Assembly (NCBI GenBank): GCA_013695255.1
Contig: JACDAV010000138.1
Coordinates: forward strand, 1 to 15,986
Direction of reading: 5' to 3'
Origin: Chloroflexota bacterium
Lineage (GTDB): Bacteria > Chloroflexota > Limnocylindria > Limnocylindrales > CSP1-4
DNA: 15,986 nucleotides
The notes beneath the pieces are model-generated. The model was not told the origin of the DNA. It searched no databases and worked only from the letters and a program-made list of their open reading frames with translations. This document shows, piece after piece, positions 1 through 7,316 of the stretch (the stretch's first letter is position 1; the number at the start of each line of letters is the position of its first letter). A program made the position numbers and the translations under genes.

Positions 1-83
1 AGGCTCGCCGGCCCGGTGCCGAAGTGGCGTCCAAGCTGGACCATCAGCCGCACGCCATACTCGCCCTTGGTCGAGAACGCCAC
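1..83 (-). CDS. Rrf2-family transcriptional regulator (N-terminal part only)
   Basis: The minus strand reads from a GTG at 83 into FSTKGEYGVRLMVQLGRHFG and runs off the window. The S-T-K-x-x-Y-x-x-R opening is the hallmark of the Rrf2 winged-helix family (IscR, CymR, NsrR, RsrR), whose first helix begins at the very N-terminus, so GTG 83 is a natural start. Only about 27 residues are visible. The three-cysteine cluster that would show an Fe-S-binding member is out of view, so the sensed signal cannot be named. No clear Shine-Dalgarno precedes the GTG. Two palindromes lie 50-90 nt upstream and could be its own operators. The family call is an inference from this short but distinctive motif. 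Confidence 0.8.
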   Translation of the reverse strand, partial: MAFSTKGEYGVRLMVQLGRHFGTGPAS

Positions 84-135
84 GGCGCCGCTGCCGTGGA
101 AGACCGGGCGGAGTGGCGTGGTCGCTGTCGTCGTC

Positions 136-174
136 AGGCTAGTAGCCTCAATCCCGAGTGATCTGGTCGGGATT
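136..174. promoter_or_regulatory. Two adjacent palindromes, candidate Rrf2 operator region
   Basis: Positions 136-148 form a perfect 6-bp palindrome around one base (AGGCTA-n-TAGCCT). Positions 150-174 form a perfect 8-bp inverted repeat with a 9-bp spacer (AATCCCGA and TCGGGATT). The total span of 25 bp suits a dimeric winged-helix regulator. The sites lie between the divergent Rrf2-like gene and the lipoprotein gene. Weak -10-like hexamers overlap or abut the second site: TAGTCT at 174-179 on the plus strand and TAGACT at 175-180 on the minus strand. Autoregulation by the neighbouring Rrf2 protein is an inference. Confidence 0.5.
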
Positions 175-265
175 AGTCTAGGGCGCTCGGTCCGGGATCG
201 TCAATCGTGGCCGGACGATCCTTGACGCCGACGCGCACGCTGTGGCCGTGACCAGGACGCTTCGC

Positions 266-913
266 ATGACGCGCTGGCGACCGGCCGCCTTGGGCACGAT
301 GCTCGCTGCCGTCAGCCTCGTCGGGGCGGCGTGCCAGGCGATGCCGGTGCCGGGTCCGACCGGGGACGTGGCCGCCGTGGCCGGACCGTGGCAGCCGCGG
401 CCCGTCGAGGCGCCACGGGAGCTCATCCGCGCGGGAGAGGCCGCCTGTCGGGCGGGCTCGGTCGCCGAGAGAATGGTGCCAGCGGGGCATCGGTTCCAAT
501 TCGCAGACGTGCGCGGCGGCGGCCGCTTGCGCCTGCTGTTCGCACATCCCGCGAAGTCCGAACACTCCCTTTGCGACCTCCGGGTCGTGGGAGGGCGGCT
601 GGAGCTCGTCGGCGGTGGGCACTACCCCGACGAGCCGCATCCGCTGAATCGGGCGATCAGGCTCGTCAGCGCCGCAGCGAGCGTGCGCCGGGGGGCGGGC
701 CCCGGCGAGCTCACGATGCACGGAAGCACCCGCGCCCCGATCGTCTCTGTCCGGGTGGTTCTCGCCGACGGAACGATCGTCACGCCGTCGGTGGCGAAGG
801 GTTGGTTCGTCACGTGGTGGCCGTCGGGCGAAGCCGTCTTCCGGATCGAGGGCCGGGACGCGCAGGGCGCGTTGATCGCCGAGGTGGACCAGTGTGGACG
901 CGCCTGCCCGTGA
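266..913 (+). CDS. Putative secreted lipoprotein of unknown function
   Basis: The product has 215 residues counted from ATG 266. The N-terminus has basic residues (MTRWR), a hydrophobic stretch of about 15 residues and LVGAAC, which resembles a lipobox although glycine at -3 is not ideal. Lipidation at Cys23 or plain secretion are both possible. The mature part is rich in beta-prone segments and has four further cysteines, two of them at the end (DQCGRAC), which suggests extracytoplasmic disulfides. I recognise no domain. An AGGA lies about 10 nt before ATG 266. An in-frame GTG at 242 would add eight residues (MAVTRTLR) but has no ribosome site. The gene is divergent from the Rrf2 regulator, so the two may share the palindromic control region. 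Confidence 0.65.
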   Translation: MTRWRPAALGTMLAAVSLVGAACQAMPVPGPTGDVAAVAGPWQPRPVEAPRELIRAGEAACRAGSVAERMVPAGHRFQFADVRGGGRLRLLFAHPAKSEHSLCDLRVVGGRLELVGGGHYPDEPHPLNRAIRLVSAAASVRRGAGPGELTMHGSTRAPIVSVRVVLADGTIVTPSVAKGWFVTWWPSGEAVFRIEGRDAQGALIAEVDQCGRACP

Positions 914-1056
914 CGCACCCGCCTGGGGGTGGCCCGTCGACGCCGCGCCTAACGCCGGCGCTCGATACGCCGAAGCCCGGATGATGGAGATGCGGGCGGA
1001 GTCGATGGCCGCCCGGAACAGAGCCGTCGAGAGCCTCGAGCGGGTCGAGCGCGTGC
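910..1056 (+). pseudogene. Decayed 5' fragment of tldD (partial duplicate)
   Basis: Positions 935-1050 align without gaps to 2581-2696 at the 5' end of the intact tldD, with 102 of 116 bases identical (about 88%). The same reading frame gives NAGARYAEARMMEMRAESMA against NAGARYADARVMEMRTESMA in TldD. Weaker similarity, needing small indels, reaches back towards a GTG at 910 that would match the tldD ATG, but this puts the start out of frame. After about 1056 the similarity stops, long before the catalytic region, so this cannot make a working protease. A frame opened by GTG 894 reads through the fragment to a stop at 1136, overlapping the next start codon, so a chimeric 80-residue peptide is possible but unlikely to be functional. 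Confidence 0.75.
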
Positions 1057-1132
1057 TCGCCCACGCGCCGTCGACCGTGCATCATCCCCGCGTGCGCATC
1101 TCCATCTCGACGGCGTCCCCCGTGGCGGTCAC

Positions 1133-2005
1133 ATGAGCGTGATGGACACCGCCGATGTGGAGCGTGCCGAGCGGGCCCTGGGGTGGCGCCCCACCAGTGC
1201 CCGGCCGGCGGCGGGCGACCGGGGCAAGACTGCTGCCGGCGCTCGCTGGATCGTCTCGGACGCGCGCCGCAGCGCCTTTGTGAAGATCGGCTCGACCGCC
1301 GCGACCGCCGAGTGGCTCCGGACCGAGCACCGCAACCTCGTCTCGATCGCAGCGCCCTTCATGCCGCGCGTCGTCGGGTTCTCGGACGACGGGCGCCGGC
1401 CGGTGCTCGCTCAGGAGGACCTCTCGTTGGCCGAGTGGCCCCCACCCTGGTCTGCCGACCGGATCCAGGCGGTGCTGGATGCCCTCCAGGCGGTGCGTGA
1501 GACGGCGCCGATTGCCGCGTTGCGTCCGTTCCAGCCGGAGACCACCCGCGCCTGGACGAGTGTCGCAGCGGACCCGGAGCCGTTTCTACGGCTGGGCTTG
1601 TGCTCCGCTCCGTGGCTCGAGCAGACACTCCCGGCGCTGGCGCGAGCGGAGGCCGACGCGCCGCTGGCGGGTGAAGCGCTCGTTCACGGCGACGTGCGCA
1701 GCGACAACCTGTGCTTCCGTGACGGCGCAGCGATCCTGATCGACTGGAACCATGCCACGATTGCCAACCCGGTTCTCGACGTCGCCTTCTGGCTGCCGAG
1801 CCTCCACGCCGAGGGCGGGCCGTCGCCCGAGGAGATCCTGCCCGACGCCCCGGAGCTCGCGGCGTGGGTCGCCGGCTACTTCTGCTCGCGCGCCGGGGAC
1901 CCGCCGATCGTCGAAGCGCCACATGTGCGGCCCCTGCAGCTCCTGCAGTCGCGAACGGCACTGCCGTGGGCCGCGCGGGCCTTGGGCCTGCGACCGCCGT
2001 CCTGA
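1133..2005 (+). CDS. Aminoglycoside phosphotransferase (APH)-family kinase
   Basis: The 290-residue protein has the protein-kinase-like APH fold signature. The Brenner motif HGDVRSDN lies at residues 185-192, with Asp187 as catalytic base and Asn192 as metal ligand. IDW at 203-205 carries the DFG-equivalent Asp204. Lys51 and a downstream glutamate (Glu65) could be the ATP-anchoring pair. Members phosphorylate aminoglycosides, macrolides, choline, homoserine or other small hydroxyl substrates, and the sequence alone does not tell which. Resistance should not be assumed. The start ATG 1133 overlaps the stop of the tldD-fragment frame (ATGA), and Met4 at 1142 is an alternative start. The gene sits between two copies of the tldD 5' end. 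Confidence 0.85.
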   Translation: MSVMDTADVERAERALGWRPTSARPAAGDRGKTAAGARWIVSDARRSAFVKIGSTAATAEWLRTEHRNLVSIAAPFMPRVVGFSDDGRRPVLAQEDLSLAEWPPPWSADRIQAVLDALQAVRETAPIAALRPFQPETTRAWTSVAADPEPFLRLGLCSAPWLEQTLPALARAEADAPLAGEALVHGDVRSDNLCFRDGAAILIDWNHATIANPVLDVAFWLPSLHAEGGPSPEEILPDAPELAAWVAGYFCSRAGDPPIVEAPHVRPLQLLQSRTALPWAARALGLRPPS

Positions 2006-2066
2006 ACGTCGCGTCACGGGACCAAACCTGACACGTCCCGCCCGGAACGTCGGACACGATCGGGCC

Positions 2067-2501
2067 GTGGACGAGATCCCCGCGGACGTGCTGCTCGCGG
2101 CCTGTCCCGACGGCATCCGCCGGACAGCTGAAACGCTCCGCGCGGTCGTTCGTGGCGCGGTTCCCGATGCCGTCGAGCGGGTGCGCGGTGGCTGGAACCT
2201 GATCGGCTATGACATGCCCCTCGGGCGGCGGTCGCGGTACTTCGCCTACGTCGCGCCGGAGCCAGCTCACGTCCACCTCGGGTTCGAGTACGGCGCCTGG
2301 ATGGCGGATCCGGAGCATGTCCTCGAGGGCGCGCACCTCCGGCTGCGAAGGGTGCGCTACCTGACCTTCGGCCCCTTCGCGGCCCTCGACGAGACGTTCC
2401 TCGTCGCCCTGACGCGCGACGCGGCCCGCGTCGCGGCGCTGTCACCGGCCGAGCGGTTCGCACTCCTCCTGGACCGCGACGACGGTCCGCGTCATGGCTG
2501 A
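2067..2501 (+). CDS. DUF1801 (YdhG-like) domain protein
   Basis: From GTG 2067 the product has 144 residues. It shows the DUF1801 pattern: an N-terminal helix with RxVVRGAVPDAVE, then a G-x-x-x-x-Y strand (GGWNLIGYDMP), an aromatic core (RYFAYVAPEPAHVHLGF) and a C-terminal region ending in helices. The family is widespread and has a small alpha/beta fold, with a suggested iron-chaperone-like relationship (frataxin-like) for some members. No catalytic residues are evident. The GTG has no Shine-Dalgarno. A CACGAT hexamer lies 6 nt upstream, a weak candidate for the leaderless arrangement seen elsewhere in this window. It follows the kinase by about 60 nt and precedes tldD by 56 nt. Confidence 0.65.
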   Translation: MDEIPADVLLAACPDGIRRTAETLRAVVRGAVPDAVERVRGGWNLIGYDMPLGRRSRYFAYVAPEPAHVHLGFEYGAWMADPEHVLEGAHLRLRRVRYLTFGPFAALDETFLVALTRDAARVAALSPAERFALLLDRDDGPRHG

Positions 2502-2544
2502 GACTCGGCGGCCCCAGCGCAGCGCACGGCGAGGGCGGGCAGCC

Positions 2545-2550
2545 TACGAT
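2545..2550 (+). promoter_or_regulatory. -10-like hexamer for leaderless tldD
   Basis: TACGAT ends exactly 7 nt before the tldD ATG (spacer CTGCGGC), and no Shine-Dalgarno precedes the ATG. A -10 box at this distance would place the transcription start at or next to the start codon, giving a leaderless mRNA. I see no good -35 element. The same hexamer at the same distance precedes the gene at 10301. Confidence 0.5.
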
Positions 2551-2557
2551 CTGCGGC

Positions 2558-3997
2558 ATGCATGACCTTGCCTCAGCGGCCGTCGAGGCCGCCCTCAACG
2601 CCGGCGCTCGGTACGCCGATGCCCGGGTGATGGAGATGCGGACGGAGTCGATGGCCGCCCGCAACGGGGCCGTCGAGAGCCTCGAGCGCGCTGAGCGCGC
2701 GGGCATCGGCGTCCGGGCGCTGATCGGGAGCAGCTGGGGCTTCTTCGCCGTCCCGGACGTCACCCCGGCTGCTGCCAGACGTGCCGGCGAGGAAGCGGCG
2801 AAGGTCGCTCGGGCGTCGACGCTGGTCCCGGGGCGGGACCTGGAGCTTGCGCCGGTCGAACCCGCGCAGGGATCGTGGGCCAGCGAGGTCCTCGAGGACC
2901 CGTGGAGCGTGACCGTGGCCGAGAAGGGGGACCTGCTGGAGAGCGTGACGCGGGCGATGCTGGACCACGGCGCCGACGTCGCCGAGGCCAGCCACGACAT
3001 CTGGGACACCCGCAAGTGGCTGGCCAGCAGCGAGGGTCACCGGATCGACCAGCACATCGTCGAGTGCGGGGCGGCGATGAGCGCCACCGCGGTCGGCGAG
3101 GCGGAGACCCAGCGGCGCTCGTATCCGGGGATCCGCGGCCAGTACGGGACGCGGGGCTGGGAGCTGGTGCGGGAGCTGGACCTGCCCGGCAACGCGCCGC
3201 GGATCGCGGAGGAGGCCCGGCAGCTCCTGACGGCGGACGCCTGCCCGGCCCTTGACGCAACGGACCTCATCCTCGGCTCGGAGCAGATGGCCCTCCAGAT
3301 CCACGAGTCCGTCGGGCACGCGGTCGAGCTCGACCGGATCCTCGGCTGGGAGGCGGCGTTCGCGGGCACGTCCTGGCTCGATCTCCGGCAGCTGGGCAGC
3401 CTGCGCTTCGGCAGCGAGCTCATGAACATCACGGCGGACGCAACGCTCCCCGGCGCGCTCGGCAGCTTCGGCTACGACGACGAGGGGACGCCGGCCCACC
3501 CCGTCGACATCGTCCGGCAGGGCCTCTGGGTCGGCGCGCTGAGTGGCCGCGACTCGGCGGCCCAGGCGGGGATGCCGAGCGGGGCCGCCGTCCGGGCGGA
3601 CGGCTACAACCGGATCCCGATGGTGCGGATGACGAACGTGGGGCTGCTGCCGGGCGAGCAGTCGCTTGACGAGATGATCGCCGCGACGGACGACGGCATC
3701 TTCATGGACACGAACCGGTCGTGGTCGATCGACGACAAGCGGCTGAACTTCCAGTTCGGCTGCGAGATCGGCTGGGAGATCAGGGGCGGCAGGCGCGGCC
3801 GGCTGCTCAGGAACCCGACCTACACCGGGATCGGCCCGCGCTTCTGGGGCTCGCTGGACATGCTCGGCAACCGCTCCGAGTGGACGTTCTGGGGCACGCC
3901 CAACTGCGGCAAGGGCCAGCCGATGCAGGTCGGGCACACGGGGCATCCCTCGGTCCCGTGCCGGTTCCGCGGCATCCGGGTGGGAGTCCGAGGGTGA
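2558..3997 (+). CDS. tldD: Metalloprotease TldD
   Basis: The 479-residue protein is the full family length. The zinc-binding HExxxH motif is HESVGH at residues 249-254, and the conserved NFQFGCEIGWEI segment carries the third zinc ligand, Cys402. Other family blocks are GYDDEG at 305-310, NRIPMVRMTNV at 351-361 and TPNCGKGQP near 447. TldD forms a cytosolic heterodimer or higher assembly with TldE. It unwinds and cuts unstructured peptides in E. coli, where it trims the microcin B17 leader and degrades CcdA. The start ATG 2558 fits the TACGAT box 7 nt upstream. The gene overlaps tldE by the GTGA junction, consistent with coupled synthesis of the two subunits. Its first ~50 codons are also present, degraded, 1.65 kb upstream. 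No precursor peptide gene is visible nearby, so a housekeeping peptide-turnover role is more likely than maturation of a specific product. Confidence 0.95.
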   Translation: MHDLASAAVEAALNAGARYADARVMEMRTESMAARNGAVESLERAERAGIGVRALIGSSWGFFAVPDVTPAAARRAGEEAAKVARASTLVPGRDLELAPVEPAQGSWASEVLEDPWSVTVAEKGDLLESVTRAMLDHGADVAEASHDIWDTRKWLASSEGHRIDQHIVECGAAMSATAVGEAETQRRSYPGIRGQYGTRGWELVRELDLPGNAPRIAEEARQLLTADACPALDATDLILGSEQMALQIHESVGHAVELDRILGWEAAFAGTSWLDLRQLGSLRFGSELMNITADATLPGALGSFGYDDEGTPAHPVDIVRQGLWVGALSGRDSAAQAGMPSGAAVRADGYNRIPMVRMTNVGLLPGEQSLDEMIAATDDGIFMDTNRSWSIDDKRLNFQFGCEIGWEIRGGRRGRLLRNPTYTGIGPRFWGSLDMLGNRSEWTFWGTPNCGKGQPMQVGHTGHPSVPCRFRGIRVGVRG

Positions 3998-5340
3998 GCG
4001 CGCAGCCATCGGAGGCGACGGCCGATCGCGTCCTCGAGCTCGTCCGGACGCGCGCCTCGTCAGCCGAGGCGGAGGTCACCGTCCGGACGGGCAACCAGGC
4101 GCTGACCCGCTTCGCCAACAGCTCGATCCACCAGAACGTGGCCGAGGAGCTGTCGCACGTCCTGCTGCGAGTGGCCGTCGACGGCCGGGTGGCGGCGTCG
4201 TCGTTCGACGGGCCGCCGGACGAGGACGGGCTGGCACGCCTCGTGGACGGCGCTCTCGAGGCGGCGCGGGCCAGCGCGCCCGACGCCGACTGGCCGGGCG
4301 TCGCACCCGTCTCCCACGCACCGGACCCTGACCACTGGGACCAGGCGACGGCCGACGCGTCCCCGAACGAGCGGGCGCGCCGGGTGGCGGCGTTCGTCGG
4401 CGCGGCGGACGGCCTCGAGACGGCCGGAGCCTGCGAGACCGAGGCGACCGTGACAGCGTTCGCCAACACCGCCGGCCAGCGACTGAACGGTCGCGCGACG
4501 GCCGCGTCCCTGGACGGCATCGCCAGGACCGCCACGGCGGACGGCTCGGGACGGGCTGCGTCCATGCGCCTCGGCGACCTCGACGGCGCGGCGGCCGGCG
4601 GCCGGGCGGCCGAGAAGGCCCGCCAGGCGTCCGATGCGCAGGACCTCGAGCCCGGTCGATACGAGGTCGTCCTGGAGCCGCAGTGCGTCTCGAACCTGCT
4701 CCAGTTCCTGTTCGTCTACGGCTTCAACGGCCGCGCGCTCGAGGAGGGCCGTTCGTTCGCTCGAATCGGCGAGGCACAGTTCGATCCGGCGATCTCCTTC
4801 GCCGACGACGCGACGGACCCCGGCCAGGTCGGCGTTGCGTTCGACGCCGAGGGCACGCCGAAACGGCGGGTCGACGTGGTCGAGCGCGGCGTGACCCGGG
4901 CGGTCCTCCACAACCGCCGAACCGCGAGCGGCGCCGGCACGGAGAGCACCGGTCATTCGATCGAGGGCGGCGACGCCTGGGGAGCGCTGCCGTCGAACGT
5001 CGTGATGGCGGCGGGGGATCGCTCGACGGAGGAGCTGCTGGCCGGCGTGGAGCGAGGTGTGCTGGTCACCGACTTCTGGTACACGCGGATCCTGGATCCT
5101 CGGACGCAGGTCGTGACCGGCCTCACCCGCAACGGTGCCTGGCTCGTCGAGGACGGCCGGATCGTCCGCCCGGTCGCCAACCTGCGCTTCACGCAGTCGT
5201 TCCTCGAGGCGCTCGGGCCGGGCGCCGTGCGGGGCGTCGGCTCCGGGCGGGAGCTGGTCAGCGGCGGCTTCGAGGGCGCGTACCTCGTGCCGGCGCTCCA
5301 CCTCGCCAGCTGGAACTTCACCGGCGGAGCGCAGGGCTGA
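3994..5340 (+). CDS. tldE: TldE/PmbA, non-catalytic partner of TldD
   Basis: From GTG 3994 the product has 448 residues, the usual length for TldE/PmbA. The GTG shares bases with the tldD stop (GTGA), and a GGGAG lies about 8 nt upstream. The N-terminal half contains the NQALTRFANSSIHQN segment. The C-terminal half has the family blocks GRYEVVLEP, AVLHNRRTASGAGTESTGHS and TDFWYTRILDPRTQVVTGLT. As expected for TldE there is no HExxxH motif, since the zinc site resides only in TldD and TldE shapes the substrate channel. Pairing with tldD in one operon is the usual arrangement. I see nothing unusual in the subunit itself. Confidence 0.93.
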   Translation: MSAQPSEATADRVLELVRTRASSAEAEVTVRTGNQALTRFANSSIHQNVAEELSHVLLRVAVDGRVAASSFDGPPDEDGLARLVDGALEAARASAPDADWPGVAPVSHAPDPDHWDQATADASPNERARRVAAFVGAADGLETAGACETEATVTAFANTAGQRLNGRATAASLDGIARTATADGSGRAASMRLGDLDGAAAGGRAAEKARQASDAQDLEPGRYEVVLEPQCVSNLLQFLFVYGFNGRALEEGRSFARIGEAQFDPAISFADDATDPGQVGVAFDAEGTPKRRVDVVERGVTRAVLHNRRTASGAGTESTGHSIEGGDAWGALPSNVVMAAGDRSTEELLAGVERGVLVTDFWYTRILDPRTQVVTGLTRNGAWLVEDGRIVRPVANLRFTQSFLEALGPGAVRGVGSGRELVSGGFEGAYLVPALHLASWNFTGGAQG

Positions 5341-5361
5341 ACCGCGGGTGACGGCAGCGAC

Positions 5362-5367
5362 GATACT
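5362..5367 (+). promoter_or_regulatory. Possible internal -10 box before the DinB-like gene
   Basis: GATACT ends 6 nt before the ATG at 5374, and no Shine-Dalgarno is visible in the 33-nt gap after tldE. It resembles the -10/leaderless arrangement of tldD and pabC but sits one base closer, so confidence is low. It would allow the DinB-like and M20 genes to be transcribed independently of tldDE. Confidence 0.3.
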
Positions 5368-5373
5368 CCGCCG

Positions 5374-5847
5374 ATGACGACCGACCGCACAGCCCTGCTC
5401 GACCGTTTCCGACTCGGCTACGACGCCGTCGAGGGAGCCCTTGCCGGCATCGCCGATGAGCAGCTCGACCGGCGGCCTTCGTCCGGCGGCTGGACACCGC
5501 GCGAGGTCGTCCACCACCTGGCGGACAGCGAGGCGACCGCCTATGTCCGACTCCGCCGACTGATCGCCGAGGACGGCCCCACGATCCAGGGTTACGACGA
5601 GCCGGAGTACGCCCGTCGGCTGCACTACGACCGGCCGATCGGGCCGTCGCTCGCCGTGCTGCGCGCGGTCCGAGCCGCCAGCCTCCAGCTCCTCGAGACG
5701 CTCACTCCCGAGGAGTGGGACCGCAGCGGGACCCACACGGAATCCGGGCGGTACTCGGTCGACGACTGGCTCTCGATCTATGCCGGCCATGCGCACGACC
5801 ACGCCGAGCAGATCCGGCAGGCGCGTGGCGCCGAGGCGGGTGCATGA
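5374..5847 (+). CDS. DinB-superfamily protein, BstA/YfiT-like
   Basis: The 157-residue protein is a predicted four-helix bundle. The segment GGWTPREVVHHLADSE (residues 38-53) and the distal YAGHAHDHAEQI (136-147) provide the usual three-histidine metal site, most likely His48, His139 and His143. This layout is that of the bacillithiol/thiol transferases (BstA, YfiT) within the DinB superfamily. The family uses a divalent metal to activate a low-molecular-weight thiol for conjugation to electrophiles. Which thiol this organism uses cannot be read here. The gene follows tldE by 33 nt, and its stop overlaps the next start (ATGA), so it is probably cotranslated with the M20 hydrolase. Confidence 0.85.
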   Translation: MTTDRTALLDRFRLGYDAVEGALAGIADEQLDRRPSSGGWTPREVVHHLADSEATAYVRLRRLIAEDGPTIQGYDEPEYARRLHYDRPIGPSLAVLRAVRAASLQLLETLTPEEWDRSGTHTESGRYSVDDWLSIYAGHAHDHAEQIRQARGAEAGA

Positions 5848-7049
5848 CCGCGGCCCTTGCGACGCTGCTGCCGGCCGCCCGCGAGCGGCTGCCACAGATC
5901 GTCGACGTCCGGCGGCGGCTCCACGCGCAGCCGGAGGTGGGGCTTCAGCTGCCCGTCACCCAGGCCATGGTGGTCGAGCAGCTGCGCGAGCTCGGCCTGG
6001 AGCCCCGGCTCGGCGTCCGCACCAGCTCGGCGACGGCGGTGATCGAGGGGGGACGGCCCGGTCCCACGGTCCTGCTGCGGGCCGACATGGACGCGCTGCC
6101 GCTGCTGGAGGAGACGGACCTGCCGTTCGCGTCGGCGACCCCCGGCGTCATGCATGCCTGCGGGCACGACACCCACGTGGCGATGCTGCTCGGCGGCGCG
6201 CGCCTGCTGATCGAACGGCGCGAGCTTCTTGCCGGCAACGTCCTCCTGATGTTCCAGCCGGGCGAAGAGGGCTTCCACGGCGCGCGGGTGATGCTCGAGG
6301 AGGGCCTGCTCGAGCAGGCGCCAGGGCCGGTCGTCGGCGCGTTCGGCCTGCACATCGGCACGCGCTACGAGACCGGCACGGTCAACCTGCGGCCGGGCGC
6401 GCTCCTGGCGGCCGGCGACACGATCCGGATCCGGGTTCGCGGCCGAGGCGGACACGCGTCGGCACCGCACCTGGCCGCCGACCCGATCACCGTGGCGGCC
6501 GAGATCGTGCTCGCGCTGCAGACCGCGGTCACCCGAGAGATCCACGCCTTCGACCCGGCCGTCATCACGATCGCGCACGTGACCGCGGGGACGACGACCA
6601 ACATCATTCCCGAGACGGCGTTCATCGAGGGCACGATGCGGACCGTGTCCGACGAGACGCGCGAGGCCGGACGGGCGCTCATCCGCCGGGTTGCCGAGGG
6701 CGTCGCCGCCGCCCATGGCGTGTCGGCCGAGGTGGAGCTCGAACCCGGTTATCCGGTCACGTACAACGACCCGGACGCCGCGGCCGAGGTCGAGCACGTG
6801 ACAGCCGCCGTGGCTGGGACCGAGGTCCTGCGGCCGATGGAGCACCCGATCATGGGCGCCGAGGACTTCTCCTACGTCCTGCAGCGCGTCCGCGGGGCAT
6901 TCGCCTTCATCGGCGCGCGGCCCGCCGGCCTCGAACCGTCGACGGCGCCCCAGAACCACTCGAACCGGGTGGTCTTCGACGAGGCACCGATGGCGCTGGG
7001 CGCGGCGCTGTATGCCGCGATGGCGCTGCACTGGCTCGACGGCGGCTGA
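5844..7049 (+). CDS. M20-family metal-dependent amidohydrolase
   Basis: From ATG 5844 (overlapping the previous stop as ATGA) the product has 401 residues. It carries all the blocks of the M20D amidohydrolase/carboxypeptidase group: RADMDALPL at 79-87, MHACGHDTH at 103-111 with metal ligands Cys106 and His108, PGEEG at 139-143 with the catalytic glutamate pair, His170 in GLHIG, the dimerisation-domain block GHASAPH at 203-209, MGAEDFSY at 337-344 and NHSN near 371. Relatives include N-acetyl-L,L-diaminopimelate deacetylase, hippurate hydrolase, IAA-amino-acid hydrolase and aminoacylases. It is expected to hydrolyse an N-acyl or amide bond in the cytosol, with no signal peptide seen. The exact substrate is unknown. 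It is the last gene of the rightward cluster before the non-coding repeat region. Confidence 0.92.
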   Translation: MTAALATLLPAARERLPQIVDVRRRLHAQPEVGLQLPVTQAMVVEQLRELGLEPRLGVRTSSATAVIEGGRPGPTVLLRADMDALPLLEETDLPFASATPGVMHACGHDTHVAMLLGGARLLIERRELLAGNVLLMFQPGEEGFHGARVMLEEGLLEQAPGPVVGAFGLHIGTRYETGTVNLRPGALLAAGDTIRIRVRGRGGHASAPHLAADPITVAAEIVLALQTAVTREIHAFDPAVITIAHVTAGTTTNIIPETAFIEGTMRTVSDETREAGRALIRRVAEGVAAAHGVSAEVELEPGYPVTYNDPDAAAEVEHVTAAVAGTEVLRPMEHPIMGAEDFSYVLQRVRGAFAFIGARPAGLEPSTAPQNHSNRVVFDEAPMALGAALYAAMALHWLDGG

Positions 7050-7104
7050 AGCGCCGGAGTGGGGCCGCCGCTCGCCCAGGCGTGTCCACCCGCCAGGTCG
7101 TGTC

Positions 7105-7300
7105 AGAAGCCCCGTGGTACGGGACGCAGCGGGGCGCGTGAAGTCGTCCGTCACGGCAGGCTTCCCGCCTGTTGTTAGCCCTGGGCAGCTACCAAGCGGG
7201 CCCAAACCGCCCTAGACCGCACCGACACCCTTGTTTGCCGGAATCGGCGCTGTCCGCGCACCACGAGGGTCGCTAGATGAAGCAACTTCGGGCTGGGCAG
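7105..7300. repeat. Repeat copy A of a ~190-bp structured element
   Basis: This is the first of two direct copies in the 525-nt gene-free stretch 7050-7574. It shares long identical or near-identical blocks with 7317-7504. Examples are 17 identical bases at 7116-7132, TCGTCCGTCA at 7144-7153 and the GGCGCTGTCCGCG block from 7246. The left arm (7105-7125) and right arm (7246-7274) are imperfect inverted copies of each other. Inside are a hairpin at 7158-7170 (AGGC/GCCT), a wobble-rich hairpin at 7172-7188 and a GCGG/CCGC hairpin at 7196-7210. No convincing protein is encoded. It could be a MITE-like element or a structured RNA gene. The preceding bases 7050-7104 show nothing else I can identify. 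Confidence 0.7.
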
Positions 7301-7316
7301 TCCGCTTGCGACGCAT

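Noticed and set aside
242..265. GTG 242 as the lipoprotein start
   Set aside because: No Shine-Dalgarno or leaderless -10 box lies at the right distance. ATG 266 has an AGGA upstream and gives a cleaner signal peptide. The earlier start cannot be excluded.
1133..2005. Calling the APH-family kinase an antibiotic-resistance gene
   Set aside because: The kinase motifs are shared by many enzymes acting on choline, homoserine, sugars and others. Nothing in the context shows an antibiotic substrate.
2573..4009. 478-codon minus-strand open frame opposite tldD
   Set aside because: It mirrors the tldD coding frame and carries no family signature. TldD on the plus strand has all its zinc-site motifs.
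2500..5374. A RiPP precursor peptide next to tldD/tldE, as in microcin systems
   Set aside because: The gaps around the pair are 56 and 33 nt and hold no small open frame with a leader-core layout, and no modification enzyme is nearby.
4060..5895. 611-codon minus-strand open frame opposite tldE and the DinB-like gene
   Set aside because: Long antisense frames are expected at this GC content. The translation is Arg/Gly/Ala-rich with no motif, while the plus strand encodes clear TldE and DinB-family proteins.
7039..7070. CGGCGGC/GCCGCCG inverted pair as a terminator of the M20 gene
   Set aside because: One arm lies inside the last codons, the loop is long and no U-tract follows.
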